Assembly: GCF_003096715.1 (NCBI RefSeq)
Contig: NZ_QEOL01000023.1
Location: 62,001 to 126,000 of the forward strand
Length of the DNA stretch: 64,000 nt
Direction: 5' to 3'
From: Paraburkholderia silvatlantica
Lineage (GTDB): Bacteria; Pseudomonadota; Gammaproteobacteria; Burkholderiales; Burkholderiaceae
Shown here: positions 17,898 to 26,584 of the stretch, one piece after another
How the letters are laid out: each line of letters begins with the position of its first letter
Numbering within the stretch: the stretch's first letter is position 1
Notes under the pieces: model-generated
Database searches by the model: none
Told to the model about the DNA's origin: nothing
Seen by the model: only the letters and a program-made list of their open reading frames with translations
Program-made: the position numbers and the translations under genes

Positions 17898-18549
17898 TTT
17901 GATATCCCATGCCGCGCGCCGTGCGGATTTCGACTGAACTGCCCTGCAGCTTTTTGCGCACGCGCGTGACATATTGTTCGACGGCGTTCGCGCTCGGTTC
18001 GTTGCCGTAGCTGAACAACTGATTCAGCAGCTCTTCCTTCGGGAAGATACGCTGCGGACGGCTGGCGAGGATTTCGAGCAGCGCGAATTCCTGGCGGGAG
18101 AGCGAAAGCGGTTTGCCGTCGAGTTCGGCGAGCCGGCTGCTGCGGTCGATGGCGAGACCGCCCAGCCTCACCACGTCGTTCGCGTGCCCGCTGTTGCGGC
18201 GCAGGAGCGCCTGCACGCGCGCTTCGAGTTCGCGGTAGTCGAACGGCTTGACGAGGTAGTCGTCGGCACCGAGGCCAAGGCCGCTCACGCGATCGTCGAT
18301 GGCCGAGCGTGCGGTGAGGAGCAGCACCGGCGTGGTCGAGCCCGCCGCGCGCAGATGGCGCAGAATCTCGAAGCCGTCCATGGCAGGCAGCATCACGTCG
18401 AGCACGACCAGATCGAAGCGCTCCACGCCTAGCAGGCCGTTCGCCGTGGCGCCGTTCGCTTCGAGGTCCACCGCGTGACCGAGGCGCGCGAGGCGGCTGC
18501 GGACAGCCGCGCCGATTTCCGCGTCGTCCTCTACCACCAGAATGCGCAT
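17884..18549 (-). CDS. Two-component response regulator, OmpR family, TctD-like
   Basis: A 221-residue OmpR-type regulator. The receiver domain has E8/D9, phospho-acceptor D51 (VVLDVMLP) and K101 (VKPFDY). The C-terminal winged helix runs from RLGGLAIDRSSRL to YVTRVRKKLQ and RGMGYQI. It is the first gene of the pair with the sensor kinase and its start is 159 bases from the divergent binding-protein gene, its most likely target. Confidence 0.94.
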   Translation of the reverse strand: MRILVVEDDAEIGAAVRSRLARLGHAVDLEANGATANGLLGVERFDLVVLDVMLPAMDGFEILRHLRAAGSTTPVLLLTARSAIDDRVSGLGLGADDYLVKPFDYRELEARVQALLRRNSGHANDVVRLGGLAIDRSSRLAELDGKPLSLSRQEFALLEILASRPQRIFPKEELLNQLFSYGNEPSANAVEQYVTRVRKKLQGSSVEIRTARGMGYQIAAL

Positions 18550-18708
18550 GGTGCCGTTCCTGCCAAAATCTTCATGGGTGCGATTGCGGGTTTTCCCCGA
18601 GGTTGACGCTGCGTGTTTCTCAGCATTTTCTCAGACTCGCCCGGTAATCTCGCGAACCATGGAAGGTGCAGAGACGTGATTACGACACGAACCAACGGAG
18701 ACGGCAAG

Positions 18709-19752
18709 ATGCGCGTGAAGTCGCCGCGGGCTTCAACGCGGCGGCGCGCGCTCGTTGCGGCGGGCCTGGGCGCGGCCGCTGTTGCCGCGGCGCTCGCGCC
18801 TGCGTGGGTCCGGGCCACGCCGCGCACGGTGCGCATTTCGAAGGGCTATGGCCTGCTGTATCTGCCGCTGCTCGTGATGGAAAAGGCGCGGCTCTTCGAG
18901 CGCCATGCGGCCCGCCAGGGGCTCGCGGACGTGAGCGTGGAGTGGGTCAGGCTCGACGGCGGCAATTCGGTCGACGACGCCATGATGGCCGGTACGCTCG
19001 ACTTCGCCGCGGTGGGCGCGCCCGGCTTCATCGAGCTGTGGGCGCGGGCGCGCGGCATACCGAACGTCGAGGTAATCGGCGTCAGCGGTCTTTCGGCCAC
19101 GGCGCTCTCGCTCAACACGAACCGGCCGGAGATTGCGACGCTGCGCGATTTCACGAGCGCCGACCGGATTGCGGTGCCGGGCATTCGCACGTCGCTTTCG
19201 GCCGTGGTGCTGCAGATGGTGGCGAGCAAGCTGCTCGGAGCGCAGCACTTCGCGCAGCTCGATTCGATCACCGTCGGCCTGCCGCATCCGCAGGCCATGC
19301 AGTCGCTGATCCGGCGCGAGGGCGGCATCACCGCGCATTTCGCGTCGCCGCCATTTTCGACGCTCGAATTGCAGCAGCCGGGCATCCACCGCGTGGTCAA
19401 TTCGGTCGACGTGCTCGGGCCGCTCACGCTCGACGTGGTGTTCGCGCCCAGGCGCCTCGTCGACACCGAGCCGGCGCTGGCAAAAGCATTCCTTCACGCG
19501 CTCGACGAGGCGAACCGGATGATCGCGCAGGACAAAGCGGCCGCGGCGCAGATCTATGTCGATTCGTCGGGCTTCGGCGCGTCGCGCGAGCATGTGGTGC
19601 AAACGCTCCGCGCGCCGGAGTCGCGCTTTTCGGTCTGGCCCGAGCAGTTGATGGAGTACGTGGACTTTCTGTACATGGTGGGCACGATCAAGGCGAAGCC
19701 GCGCACATGGACCGACATGTTCGTGGCGATGCTCGCGGATTTTCACCCATAG
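18709..19752 (+). CDS. Tat-exported ABC-type substrate-binding protein, NMT1/SsuA-like
   Basis: A 347-residue periplasmic binding protein. The N-terminus has a twin-arginine signal (STRRRALVAAG, then an Ala-rich core and VRATP). The mature part resembles nitrate/sulfonate/taurine binding proteins: GYGLLYLPLLVMEKARLFE, DAMMAGTLDFAAVG, RIAVPGIRTSLSAVVLQ. ATG 18709 was chosen because GGAG precedes it; the frame opens at 18613. No ABC permease or ATPase gene lies near it. An MFS carrier follows after 55 bases and a TctDE-like pair is divergent. Confidence 0.88.
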   Translation: MRVKSPRASTRRRALVAAGLGAAAVAAALAPAWVRATPRTVRISKGYGLLYLPLLVMEKARLFERHAARQGLADVSVEWVRLDGGNSVDDAMMAGTLDFAAVGAPGFIELWARARGIPNVEVIGVSGLSATALSLNTNRPEIATLRDFTSADRIAVPGIRTSLSAVVLQMVASKLLGAQHFAQLDSITVGLPHPQAMQSLIRREGGITAHFASPPFSTLELQQPGIHRVVNSVDVLGPLTLDVVFAPRRLVDTEPALAKAFLHALDEANRMIAQDKAAAAQIYVDSSGFGASREHVVQTLRAPESRFSVWPEQLMEYVDFLYMVGTIKAKPRTWTDMFVAMLADFHP

Positions 19753-19807
19753 TGCGTGCAGGCAGGTACATGCATGGGCAACATACAAATAAACGTAGGA
19801 GAACCTG

Positions 19808-21118
19808 GTGAATACAAACTCAACCGTCGATCGTCAGTCCGCCGAAGAACGGCATGTCATGTCGAAGATCGCGCGCCGTCTCATGCCGATCCTCGTCGTG
19901 ATGTTTCTGATCTCGTTCATCGACAGGCAAAACGTCGGCTTCGCGAAACTGCAGATGGTGCACAGCCTCAACATGACCGAAACGGCGTTCGGTCTGGCTT
20001 CCTCGCTGTTCTTCATCGGCTATCTGCTGTTCGAAGTGCCTAGCACGCTTGCGCTGCATCGCTTCGGCGCGCGCGTGTGGCTCGCGCGCATCATGCTCAC
20101 CTGGGGCGTGATTACGGTGCTGATGGGCTTCACCACCTCGATGCAGGTGTTCTGCGGCCTGCGCCTTGCGCTGGGAGTGGCCGAAGCCGGCTTCTATCCG
20201 GGCGTCATTTACTACCTCACGCTGTGGTTTCCGCAAAGCTACCGCGCGCGCGTGCTCGGCATCTTCACGCTGGGCAGCGCGCTTGCGAACATGCTGGGCT
20301 CGCTCGTGGGCGGCTGGCTGCTGAGCCTCAATGGCGTATGGGGCCTCGCCGGCTGGCAGTGGGTGTTCATCGCCACGGGCCTGCCCGCCGTGCTGGTCGG
20401 CATCGCCGTGTTCAGGCTGCTGCCGGCGTCGTACCAGGAAGCGCGCTTTCTGAGCGCGAGCGAAAAGCAGATCGTGGCTGCCGCGCACGAGCGCGAGAAG
20501 CCCGCGCACGCCGAACACGCACAGCCCTGGAAGGCGCTCCTCGATCCGCGCGTGATGCTGTTCGCGGCGACCTATATGCTGATGTCGACGTCGCTCTACG
20601 GTGTAACCTACTGGCTGCCCACGCTCGTGAAGTCGTTTGGCGTGTCCAGCAGCGTGAACGGGCTGCTGAGCATGCTGCCGTGGGCGCTGGCGGTGCTGCT
20701 GCTGCTGTGGCTGCCTTCGAAGCTGCGCCGCGCGAAAAGCATTTTGCGTGCGATGGCGATCGTCGCGGCGCTCGGCACGCTGGGCTTCCTGCTGAGTCTG
20801 CTGCTGCCTTCCACGCCGCTGCGTTTTGTTGCGCTCGTGTTCGGCGGCGCGTGCATCCCGTTGCTGTACCCGTGCTTCTGGTCGATGCCGCCGCGCTACT
20901 TCACCGGCGCGCGGGCGGCGGCGAGCGTCGCGGCGATCAACTCGATCGGCAATCTCGGCGGCTTCTTCGGCCAGAACCTCATGCCGCTCGCGGGCAAGCT
21001 CACGGGCACCGCGTTCGGGCCGATGATCGTGCCGATCGTGTGTCTCGCGGTGCTCGGTCTCGGCGTCGTGGTGGCGTGGGGACGTTCCGGGCGCGCCATG
21101 GAGGGTGTGCCGGCGTGA
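19808..21118 (+). CDS. MFS transporter, anion:cation symporter (ACS) family
   Basis: A 436-residue 12-helix carrier that starts at GTG with GGAG seven bases upstream. The first segment, RRLMPILVVMFLISFIDRQNVGFAKLQM, is the ACS family signature shared with phthalate, tartrate and hexuronate permeases. Motifs VAEAGFYPGVIYYLTLWFP and FRLLPASYQEARFLS also match. It probably imports an organic acid anion. It follows the binding-protein gene on the same strand, suggesting a shared transcript. Confidence 0.9.
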   Translation: MNTNSTVDRQSAEERHVMSKIARRLMPILVVMFLISFIDRQNVGFAKLQMVHSLNMTETAFGLASSLFFIGYLLFEVPSTLALHRFGARVWLARIMLTWGVITVLMGFTTSMQVFCGLRLALGVAEAGFYPGVIYYLTLWFPQSYRARVLGIFTLGSALANMLGSLVGGWLLSLNGVWGLAGWQWVFIATGLPAVLVGIAVFRLLPASYQEARFLSASEKQIVAAAHEREKPAHAEHAQPWKALLDPRVMLFAATYMLMSTSLYGVTYWLPTLVKSFGVSSSVNGLLSMLPWALAVLLLLWLPSKLRRAKSILRAMAIVAALGTLGFLLSLLLPSTPLRFVALVFGGACIPLLYPCFWSMPPRYFTGARAAASVAAINSIGNLGGFFGQNLMPLAGKLTGTAFGPMIVPIVCLAVLGLGVVVAWGRSGRAMEGVPA

Positions 21119-21195
21119 GCCTGGCTTTATGCAATCGGGCAGCAATCCTGGGACTTTTCGCTGGAACGGGTGATTCGTTCCATAGTGTCATTGAG

Positions 21196-22233
21196 CTAGT
21201 CACTCCCTCCATAGCCAAGCATTGCGGGATTGGAATTCTTGAAGATCAAGTAGAAGGGACCCTGAAGCGGATTACCGGCCGGCGCCACAACGTCACAGAC
21301 TTTCGTCTTGACGTTGCAGCGGCGCAGTTCCCCCGCCGTCGTTGCATCTCCACCCATAATCGGGACGTACAGCCTGTTCCCGGGCCCGAAGATGATTGCC
21401 TGCGCATAGGCTCGCGGTGCGGGCGGCGTGGACAGCACGAGTTCATCGAGAAGAGCACCGGTTTTGCCGTTAAGTTTCAGAACCTTGTCGCTGTCGCTGG
21501 TAGTCGCGCGGAAGCCCGTAACCCAAAGATTGCCTTCCTTGTCAAAGACCAGTCCTTCTGGACGATGCAAGTCAGGAATCGATTGATTGGATGCGAACAC
21601 ATCAACGAAAGCTTTCGTAGTTGCATTGAATCGCAAAACGTAGCCGACAAGTCTATTCGGGCTGTCCGCGTAGGGGCATCCAAATACGGAAACGTACAGG
21701 AGACCGTCTGGTCCGAACACCAGGCCACGTGGGAAAAACCCGCCAGTAAATTTGGACCGGTCGAGATTGCCGAGAAATGCTCCTGCGTCGTTGTATAGCT
21801 TGATGTCGCCCTGGCTCGAGCAGTCGCTGCCGACATCGGCGACATAGAAGACGTTGTCCGGCCCTCCGCGCACGATGCCGCGAGGCGCGTAAGGGGCGTT
21901 GACGTCACTTGCCGAGACGAGTTTTCCAAGAAACATTCCGGTTTTTCCGTCGAACCGGAAAATCTCACCGGAAAGCGGAAGGTTCACGTTCTGGTTGACG
22001 ACCACGAGTTCGCCATCCGTATAAATCATGCCGGCGGGTCCGCTAAGCCCGGAACTTCCTGACGTCACAAAGGTGCCACGGTATGCGCCACTCGAACCAT
22101 TGAACTCCTGGATGGTGCTGTTGCCGGCATCTCCGATAAATAGCTCTTGGGCACGCGCGGATAGGTTGACCGAAATCGCCGCCACGCTGAACAGTATTGA
22201 AACCAGGCTAGAGCGAAAGCGGCGGAGAGGCAT
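21196..22233 (-). CDS. Exported beta-propeller (NHL/SMP-30-like) protein
   Basis: About 345 residues from ATG 22233. A signal peptide (RFRSSLVSILFSVAAISVN, cleavage after SARAQ) is followed by repeated blade-like units: LFIGDAGNSTIQEFNG, GEIFRFDGKTGMFLG, GIVRGGPDNVFYVADV, GLVFGPDGLLYVSVFG, GLVFDKEGNLWVTGF, AIIFGPGNRLYVPIMG. The repeats look like a six-bladed propeller. Substrate or ligand is unknown. Codon use is visibly less GC-rich than the genes before it, and this gene marks the left edge of the low-GC region. The frame extends to 22293, but that start lacks a signal-like N-terminus. Confidence 0.8.
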   Translation of the reverse strand: MPLRRFRSSLVSILFSVAAISVNLSARAQELFIGDAGNSTIQEFNGSSGAYRGTFVTSGSSGLSGPAGMIYTDGELVVVNQNVNLPLSGEIFRFDGKTGMFLGKLVSASDVNAPYAPRGIVRGGPDNVFYVADVGSDCSSQGDIKLYNDAGAFLGNLDRSKFTGGFFPRGLVFGPDGLLYVSVFGCPYADSPNRLVGYVLRFNATTKAFVDVFASNQSIPDLHRPEGLVFDKEGNLWVTGFRATTSDSDKVLKLNGKTGALLDELVLSTPPAPRAYAQAIIFGPGNRLYVPIMGGDATTAGELRRCNVKTKVCDVVAPAGNPLQGPFYLIFKNSNPAMLGYGGSD

Positions 22234-22884
22234 CGGCGAGGGCTTTCGGCAAGGCAAGCTCCAACGCGTGAAGATGGAAGTTGGCGTAACCATGGGACTT
22301 CTCCGTGTTCAAGTCTTACTGAGAATCTAGCGTGGTGCTGCGTACGCGCGGACCGTAGGTGCGGTACGGCCTAAGCGAAGAGACCGGACGACAGAAAGGC
22401 TGCGGCTCGCCGATGGATGCGGGCGGCTGTTCACGTAAACGCTGAAATCAGTGTGTTTCTTGTTATCAAGCTGATTCGCGGTCGGTGGCGTGGCGAGCGA
22501 CCGCGCGAAGCAGGCCAGGTTATCGTTTGGCCAAGATCAATTGATGTATGGGTATCGGCGAGAGGGTTTCCGACTACCGCAAAGGAGGGGCGGCAGTCAT
22601 TGCCGCCGCACGTCAACTATATTGTGCTGGATTGCGATTTGCCTCCATCAAATGATGGAGAGCGGAGATGAATGCGCTTTCAAAGGCACCACGTCTACCG
22701 CTTGCATCTTCGGAGCGTGCGCAACGTTGTCGGTCTGTTCGGTTCCCGCCATGCCTGGCTCCTGAAGAAGATCTCTCCGCGAACATGGAAACGCCCCAGT
22801 CAAAGACCAGGGCGTGCGACCCGTATCCGGAGCTTAGTACCTCTTTGACAGAACGGCTAAAGGCCCGCGTGTTTTGGAGGCTGA
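22234..22884. other. Gene-poor spacer
   Basis: A 651-base stretch of mixed composition. Frames at 22417-22671 and 22668-22961 have neither an SD nor family-like patterns. An imperfect stem (22791-22800 with 22806-22815) is present without a T-run. Nothing else was seen. Confidence 0.5.
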
Positions 22885-23583
22885 TTACGACGCGCTCAGG
22901 GAGTCGCCCGATACATGAACGCGCTCGCCGACCTGGACCGGCGGCTGTGACGAATAGTTAAAATTTCGGTAGCTACCGTCCTGCATCCTGACCTGCACCT
23001 GGTAGCTCGTCGCCTTGCGTACAGCATGCTCAATGCCGTTGCCCGCAAGGCCACCCCCAACGGCGCCGGCAATCGTTGCCAGAACGCGACCGCGCCCACC
23101 GCCGATCTGATTTCCCAACAGGCCACCTGCGACTGCCCCGCCTACGGCTCCGAGACCCGTTGTCGGCTCGGGTTCCTGGACCGTATTGACGGCAACGACT
23201 TCGCCGGCGTTCGGGTCAACGGCGACTGGTCCCCGAGCGGGTTGTGCCGACGATTGATATGCGTCGCCGCTGTTCGCATATCTCGGGGGCTGCCCGGCAG
23301 ACACGCTATGAGGATGACGGACACGCGGCTGGGCGGGTGCTTCCTCCCGCGTCACGCGCTGCTCCACGTTCGGTTGCGGCGAAGCGGCCGGTGCGCTGGC
23401 AATTTGTGCGGCGACTGGTGCAGCTTGCGTCGGGGGAACTGTCACGGCTCGGGACGTGGGAAGCACGCCTGTCATTGCCGCGATACCCGTGGCGCTCGCG
23501 AGGATGACGGCCACGGCTGCGCCCGCCACCAAAGGGTGAATGCGACTACGCGGGGATGAACTGGAAGTCAGGTTGGTGCTCAT
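22885..23583 (-). CDS. Glycine-zipper 2TM domain protein
   Basis: A 232-residue envelope protein. One N-terminal membrane segment (residues about 18-40, PLVAGAAVAVILASATGIAAM) is followed by a Pro/Ala/Gln-rich periplasmic linker. A double glycine zipper then runs GLGAVGGAVAGGLLGNQIGG and IAGAVGGGLAGNGIE (about residues 143-185). The C-terminal domain (YQVQVRMQDGSYRNFNY, VGERVHV) is of the SlyB/17-kDa antigen type. Unlike SlyB it has no lipobox, so it is probably anchored in the inner membrane. It stands alone in the accessory region. Confidence 0.85.
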   Translation of the reverse strand: MSTNLTSSSSPRSRIHPLVAGAAVAVILASATGIAAMTGVLPTSRAVTVPPTQAAPVAAQIASAPAASPQPNVEQRVTREEAPAQPRVRHPHSVSAGQPPRYANSGDAYQSSAQPARGPVAVDPNAGEVVAVNTVQEPEPTTGLGAVGGAVAGGLLGNQIGGGRGRVLATIAGAVGGGLAGNGIEHAVRKATSYQVQVRMQDGSYRNFNYSSQPPVQVGERVHVSGDSLSAS

Positions 23584-23996
23584 GTCGCGCTCCGTTGATG
23601 TGTGTCAGCAAGAACGCCGCAGTCGACATAGCGGTGCACCGGAGGATTGTGAGTTTTGTAAGCAGTTGTAGTGCTCTACGGCGAGGCGAAGGGAAAGTAT
23701 CTTTGAGGAGGGACCGTTAAAGAGTCAAGGACGCCGCGGGTCAGACTGAGTATTTTAAGGTCGCGTTACGGCGCCGGAACGTTGGTTTACGTTCAACGTG
23801 GAAGCGTGAATGCATTCCAATGGCGCCAGTTGAATGTGCGGTACCGAACGGTTTCCGGTTATTCAGCCGATTCAAATAGCCGAAGCCTGCAGCAGGCGTG
23901 AAAACCTGCCTCTGCCTCTTATGGTTCCTTACGGGCCGAGGACCGCGTCGGCTCGCAAGCACACATGTTCGGTTCTGCAACGACCCAGGAGGTTTT
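23584..23996. other. Gene-poor spacer before the 23997 gene
   Basis: A 413-base divergent spacer. Frames here show no protein-like pattern. No repeat, hairpin or recognised operator was seen. Confidence 0.45.
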
Positions 23997-24440
23997 ATGA
24001 CTGCAATGAAGCCGGAGAACGGAGCCGCCTGGCCTATGTTTTTCCTTGTTTGGATGAAGGAGGTTGCTGATTCCTTTTGCTACGCGCCCAGGCACCTTCA
24101 GCAATCTATCAATCCCTGGACGTTTAACGGGTTTGTCATCAATGAGAAGAATTCCAGGAATCCGTCGGCCGAGCGGGCGATTGTGAGCGAAGTCAGCTAT
24201 GGACAGCAATTGGGTCGCATCGAGGACGCTGTTGATGCAATCATCAAGAGGGCTCCTCCAGAGGACGAAGCGTTCAAGGAGTTCTCGAAGATGCGTGAGA
24301 AAATCGCTGACATCAAGAGGGACAGTCGGAAAGAACGATTCGAGGCAGTTTTGGCGGACCTCAAGCAGATGAAGCTGGACGACAACCGCGGGTTCCAGTC
24401 CTGCATGGAGAGCATTCAAGCGTTAGGGCGCGAGGGGTAA
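23997..24440 (+). CDS. Hypothetical cytoplasmic protein
   Basis: About 147 residues from ATG 23997, chosen because a strong CAGGAGG lies four bases before it; the frame itself opens at 23898. The N-terminal half has aromatic residues (WPMFFLVWMKEVADSF, INPWTFNGF). The C-terminal half is charged and helical (EEDAVD-like acidic stretch, then KMREKIADIKRDSRKERFE), suggesting a coiled or phasin-like helical protein. I do not recognise a family and propose no function. It sits alone in the low-GC region. Confidence 0.6.
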   Translation: MTAMKPENGAAWPMFFLVWMKEVADSFCYAPRHLQQSINPWTFNGFVINEKNSRNPSAERAIVSEVSYGQQLGRIEDAVDAIIKRAPPEDEAFKEFSKMREKIADIKRDSRKERFEAVLADLKQMKLDDNRGFQSCMESIQALGREG

Positions 24441-24740
24441 AAGGCGCCTGGCCTTTCACATGACAGTGCCATGGCCACAATCCGCTGAGGCCGGGATCGG
24501 CCCCAGCGGCATCGGCGCATAAGTCTGCTGGTAGAGCACGACAAGCAGTGCAACATGGCGCGGTTCGTCGGCGAACGCGGCGATTAAATGGCGTTTGGCC
24601 TCGTTGCTGGTCGACCACTGACCGAGCCTTCACTTAGCCCGTTAGCCTCAAGCAGCATCCAGGAGCGAGGCGCGGTGACACCCTGTTCGGACCACAGGGC
24701 GCTATGGCGCTCTCCGCGCGCGTTCCAGGAATTGCCAGTG

Positions 24741-24784
24741 TTGACATTCATTTTTTTTCGAGTAAAAGTGTAGACAGATGTGTG
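24741..24784 (+). promoter_or_regulatory. Promoter/operator module, orphan copy (site A)
   Basis: TTGACA at 24741 and TAAAAG at 24763 with 16 bases between them, including eight T in a row, followed by AAAAGTGTAGACAGATGTGT. The arrangement closely matches the copy at 25363-25412 in front of the ABC operon, but no gene follows within 600 bases. Confidence 0.5.
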
Positions 24785-25174
24785 GCCAATTTTACTCGTC
24801 CGGTTCAGGTGACTCTGAGAGTTCGCCCATGAGCCGCGGCCTCTTCAACCGCATACCTTTGCAGCGGCGCGATGGTTGAAAGTGAAGGCAGAGTCCGAAA
24901 TGCGGAAGCCCGCCAGGTTGATACGGCGAGAGTGACGGCGGCGTTGCTTTTCATGTTGGTGAGCGACATTCGCTAGCTCACTCGTTGAAGAATTTCTGAG
25001 CAAGCGCGCAGCGGCCAGGCGGAGTTTATTGCCCTACGGCTCAACGGCCTCGCGAGGGGGCCTCATGTCGGAGGTCAAGCGACGCTTGCGTCCGTGGGGA
25101 AGCCGTGCCGTACTCCGGAGTGACACAAACGTTGGTTGAAGTAAGCCGAGAGAAACTGGGGAAAACTAGAATAC

Positions 25175-25197
25175 AAAAGTGTAGACAATCCGCTAGT
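25175..25197. promoter_or_regulatory. Putative GntR operator (site B)
   Basis: AAAAGTGTAGACAATC shares the GTGTMGACA core with six other sites in the module. It lies about 200 bases before site C. No -35/-10 pair was seen around it. Confidence 0.45.
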
Positions 25198-25362
25198 CTG
25201 ATTTCACTTTGAGTGGCGAAAGCGCGATTGCTTTCACGAGTCGCTAGCAGCGAGAAGCGGCGTTCGAGTCGGGCGGGAACGAAAGTTCATGGCTTTCTGA
25301 ACGCGGAGTGTGCGTAGATTTCGGGTTCGCCGCGATGTTGTTTCCAGGTGTCGATGCTGTTA

Positions 25363-25412
25363 TTGACGCCATTTTTTTTGCAATATAGTGTCGACACTTG
25401 TGTAGTCTAACA
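25363..25412 (+). promoter_or_regulatory. Promoter and GntR operator of the ABC transporter operon (site C)
   Basis: TTGACG at 25363 and TATAGT at 25384 (spacing 15). The operator TATAGTGTCGACACTTGTGT overlaps the -10, an arrangement expected for repression. It would start transcription about 40 bases before the ATG at 25439. Confidence 0.6.
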
Positions 25413-25438
25413 TCCTCATCGACTAAAGGGGTGGCACC

Positions 25439-26539
25439 ATGAAGTTTGCGAAAGATTTGTCCATCGGCGTTGCCGCGTGTGCGTTATTTTCCATGGCGGG
25501 CGGGGCGCTCGCGCAGACTGTGTCGCTTGGCGCAGTGCTGCCCTTGACGGGAGCGAGTGCTTCGGTCGGCGATGACCAGCGGCGGGGGATTGAGCTTGCC
25601 GTCGAACAGATCAATGCGCACAACGGTGTGCTCGGGAAAAAGCTGCAAGTTATCGTTGAGGATTCAGGCGGTGCTGCGGCAACAGCGTTGAGTTCTGCTC
25701 GCAAGTTGGTGTCGGTCAACAAGGTTCCAGTGGTGCTCGGCGAGTTCTCGTCAGGAATTACGATTCCCGTCGGGGAATACGTGGTCCAGCAGGGTGACGT
25801 TCATATCAACATCGGCTCGTCCAGTCCGCAGATTCGCAAGATTGGGAGCGGCTCGTTTAGCGTTATCGGACTGGACGACCTGTCGGCGCGTTTCGCGGCG
25901 GGAGATGTTTTTGGGCAAAACCTGAAGGACGTTGCGTTCATCGCGCCTAACAATTCGTATGGACAAGGGGTTGCGAACGAATTCAAGAAGCGCTTCGAAT
26001 CGCTCGGAGGCAAGGTGTCCTCCGTGGTGCTCTACAGCGAGGGGCAATCGACCTACCGTCGCGAGTTGCAGCAGATGTCCCGGTCGTCGCCTCAGGCTTA
26101 TGTGTACAGCGCTTATGGGCAGGAGGCGGCAACTATCAATCGCGAGGCCTACGAACTCGGGCTGAACAAGCAGAAGTGGTACGGCATCTATTTGACGATG
26201 TGCACGAGCGATACCGCGCCGCAAGCTGCACAGGGGCAGGAAGGTCTGGAAGTCGCGTCGATTGGCGATGGCGGCAAGGCGTACGAGCTGGCGTATCGGG
26301 CGAAGTACAAGGAGGCGCCCAAGTCCTCTTTCGGTAGCTATGCGTACGACGGCGTAATGGTCGCTGCGGCCGCCATCAATAAGGCGGGCAGTGCCGACCC
26401 CGCCAAAATCCGCGCTGCGATGAGGGCGATGCCACCTTACAGCGGCGCTACGGGGACGGTAGCGTTTGATGATGGCGGTCAGCGCAAGGAGCAGCCATAC
26501 GACAAGGTGAAGTTCGATAGCAAGGTCGTTTCCCGATAA
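25439..26539 (+). CDS. Branched-chain amino acid-type ABC transporter, substrate-binding protein
   Basis: A 366-residue type I periplasmic binding protein (LivK-like, Peripla_BP_6). A Sec signal peptide ends at GGALAQ. The mature N-terminus, VSLGAVLPLTGASASVGDDQRRGIELAVEQINA, and VVLGEFSSGITIPVGEYV are the family pattern. It starts a five-gene set encoding binding protein, two permeases and two ATPases. Homologues carry hydrophobic amino acids, aromatic acids or amides. The context here (amino-acid dehydrogenase, racemase family, arylpyruvate-type oxidoreductase) favours an amino acid. Operator site C overlaps its promoter. Confidence 0.92.
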   Translation: MKFAKDLSIGVAACALFSMAGGALAQTVSLGAVLPLTGASASVGDDQRRGIELAVEQINAHNGVLGKKLQVIVEDSGGAAATALSSARKLVSVNKVPVVLGEFSSGITIPVGEYVVQQGDVHINIGSSSPQIRKIGSGSFSVIGLDDLSARFAAGDVFGQNLKDVAFIAPNNSYGQGVANEFKKRFESLGGKVSSVVLYSEGQSTYRRELQQMSRSSPQAYVYSAYGQEAATINREAYELGLNKQKWYGIYLTMCTSDTAPQAAQGQEGLEVASIGDGGKAYELAYRAKYKEAPKSSFGSYAYDGVMVAAAAINKAGSADPAKIRAAMRAMPPYSGATGTVAFDDGGQRKEQPYDKVKFDSKVVSR

Positions 26540-26584
26540 GCTTCGCCGCGCTGCCTCGCAGCGCGGAAGCCCTTGGAGAGTTCC

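Larger units (their letters stand above)
24441..25438. other. 1-kb gene-poor region upstream of the ABC transporter operon
   Basis: A 998-base stretch without an intact gene. It contains three copies of the putative GntR operator (24764, 25175 and 25384), two of them inside similar TTGAC/T-run/-10 arrangements (24741-24784 and 25363-25412). The minus strand around 24470-24640 encodes protein-like but interrupted stretches, which suggests a decayed gene. Confidence 0.55.

Noticed and set aside
15999..17969. Plus-strand frame of 656 codons across the exporter end and the sensor kinase gene
   Set aside because: It overlaps two genes with clear families, and its translation has no recognisable fold; it is a shadow of GC-rich codons.
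22417..22961. Two overlapping small plus-strand frames in the spacer before the glycine-zipper gene
   Set aside because: No SD, mixed composition and no family-like segments; the second runs antisense into the glycine-zipper gene.
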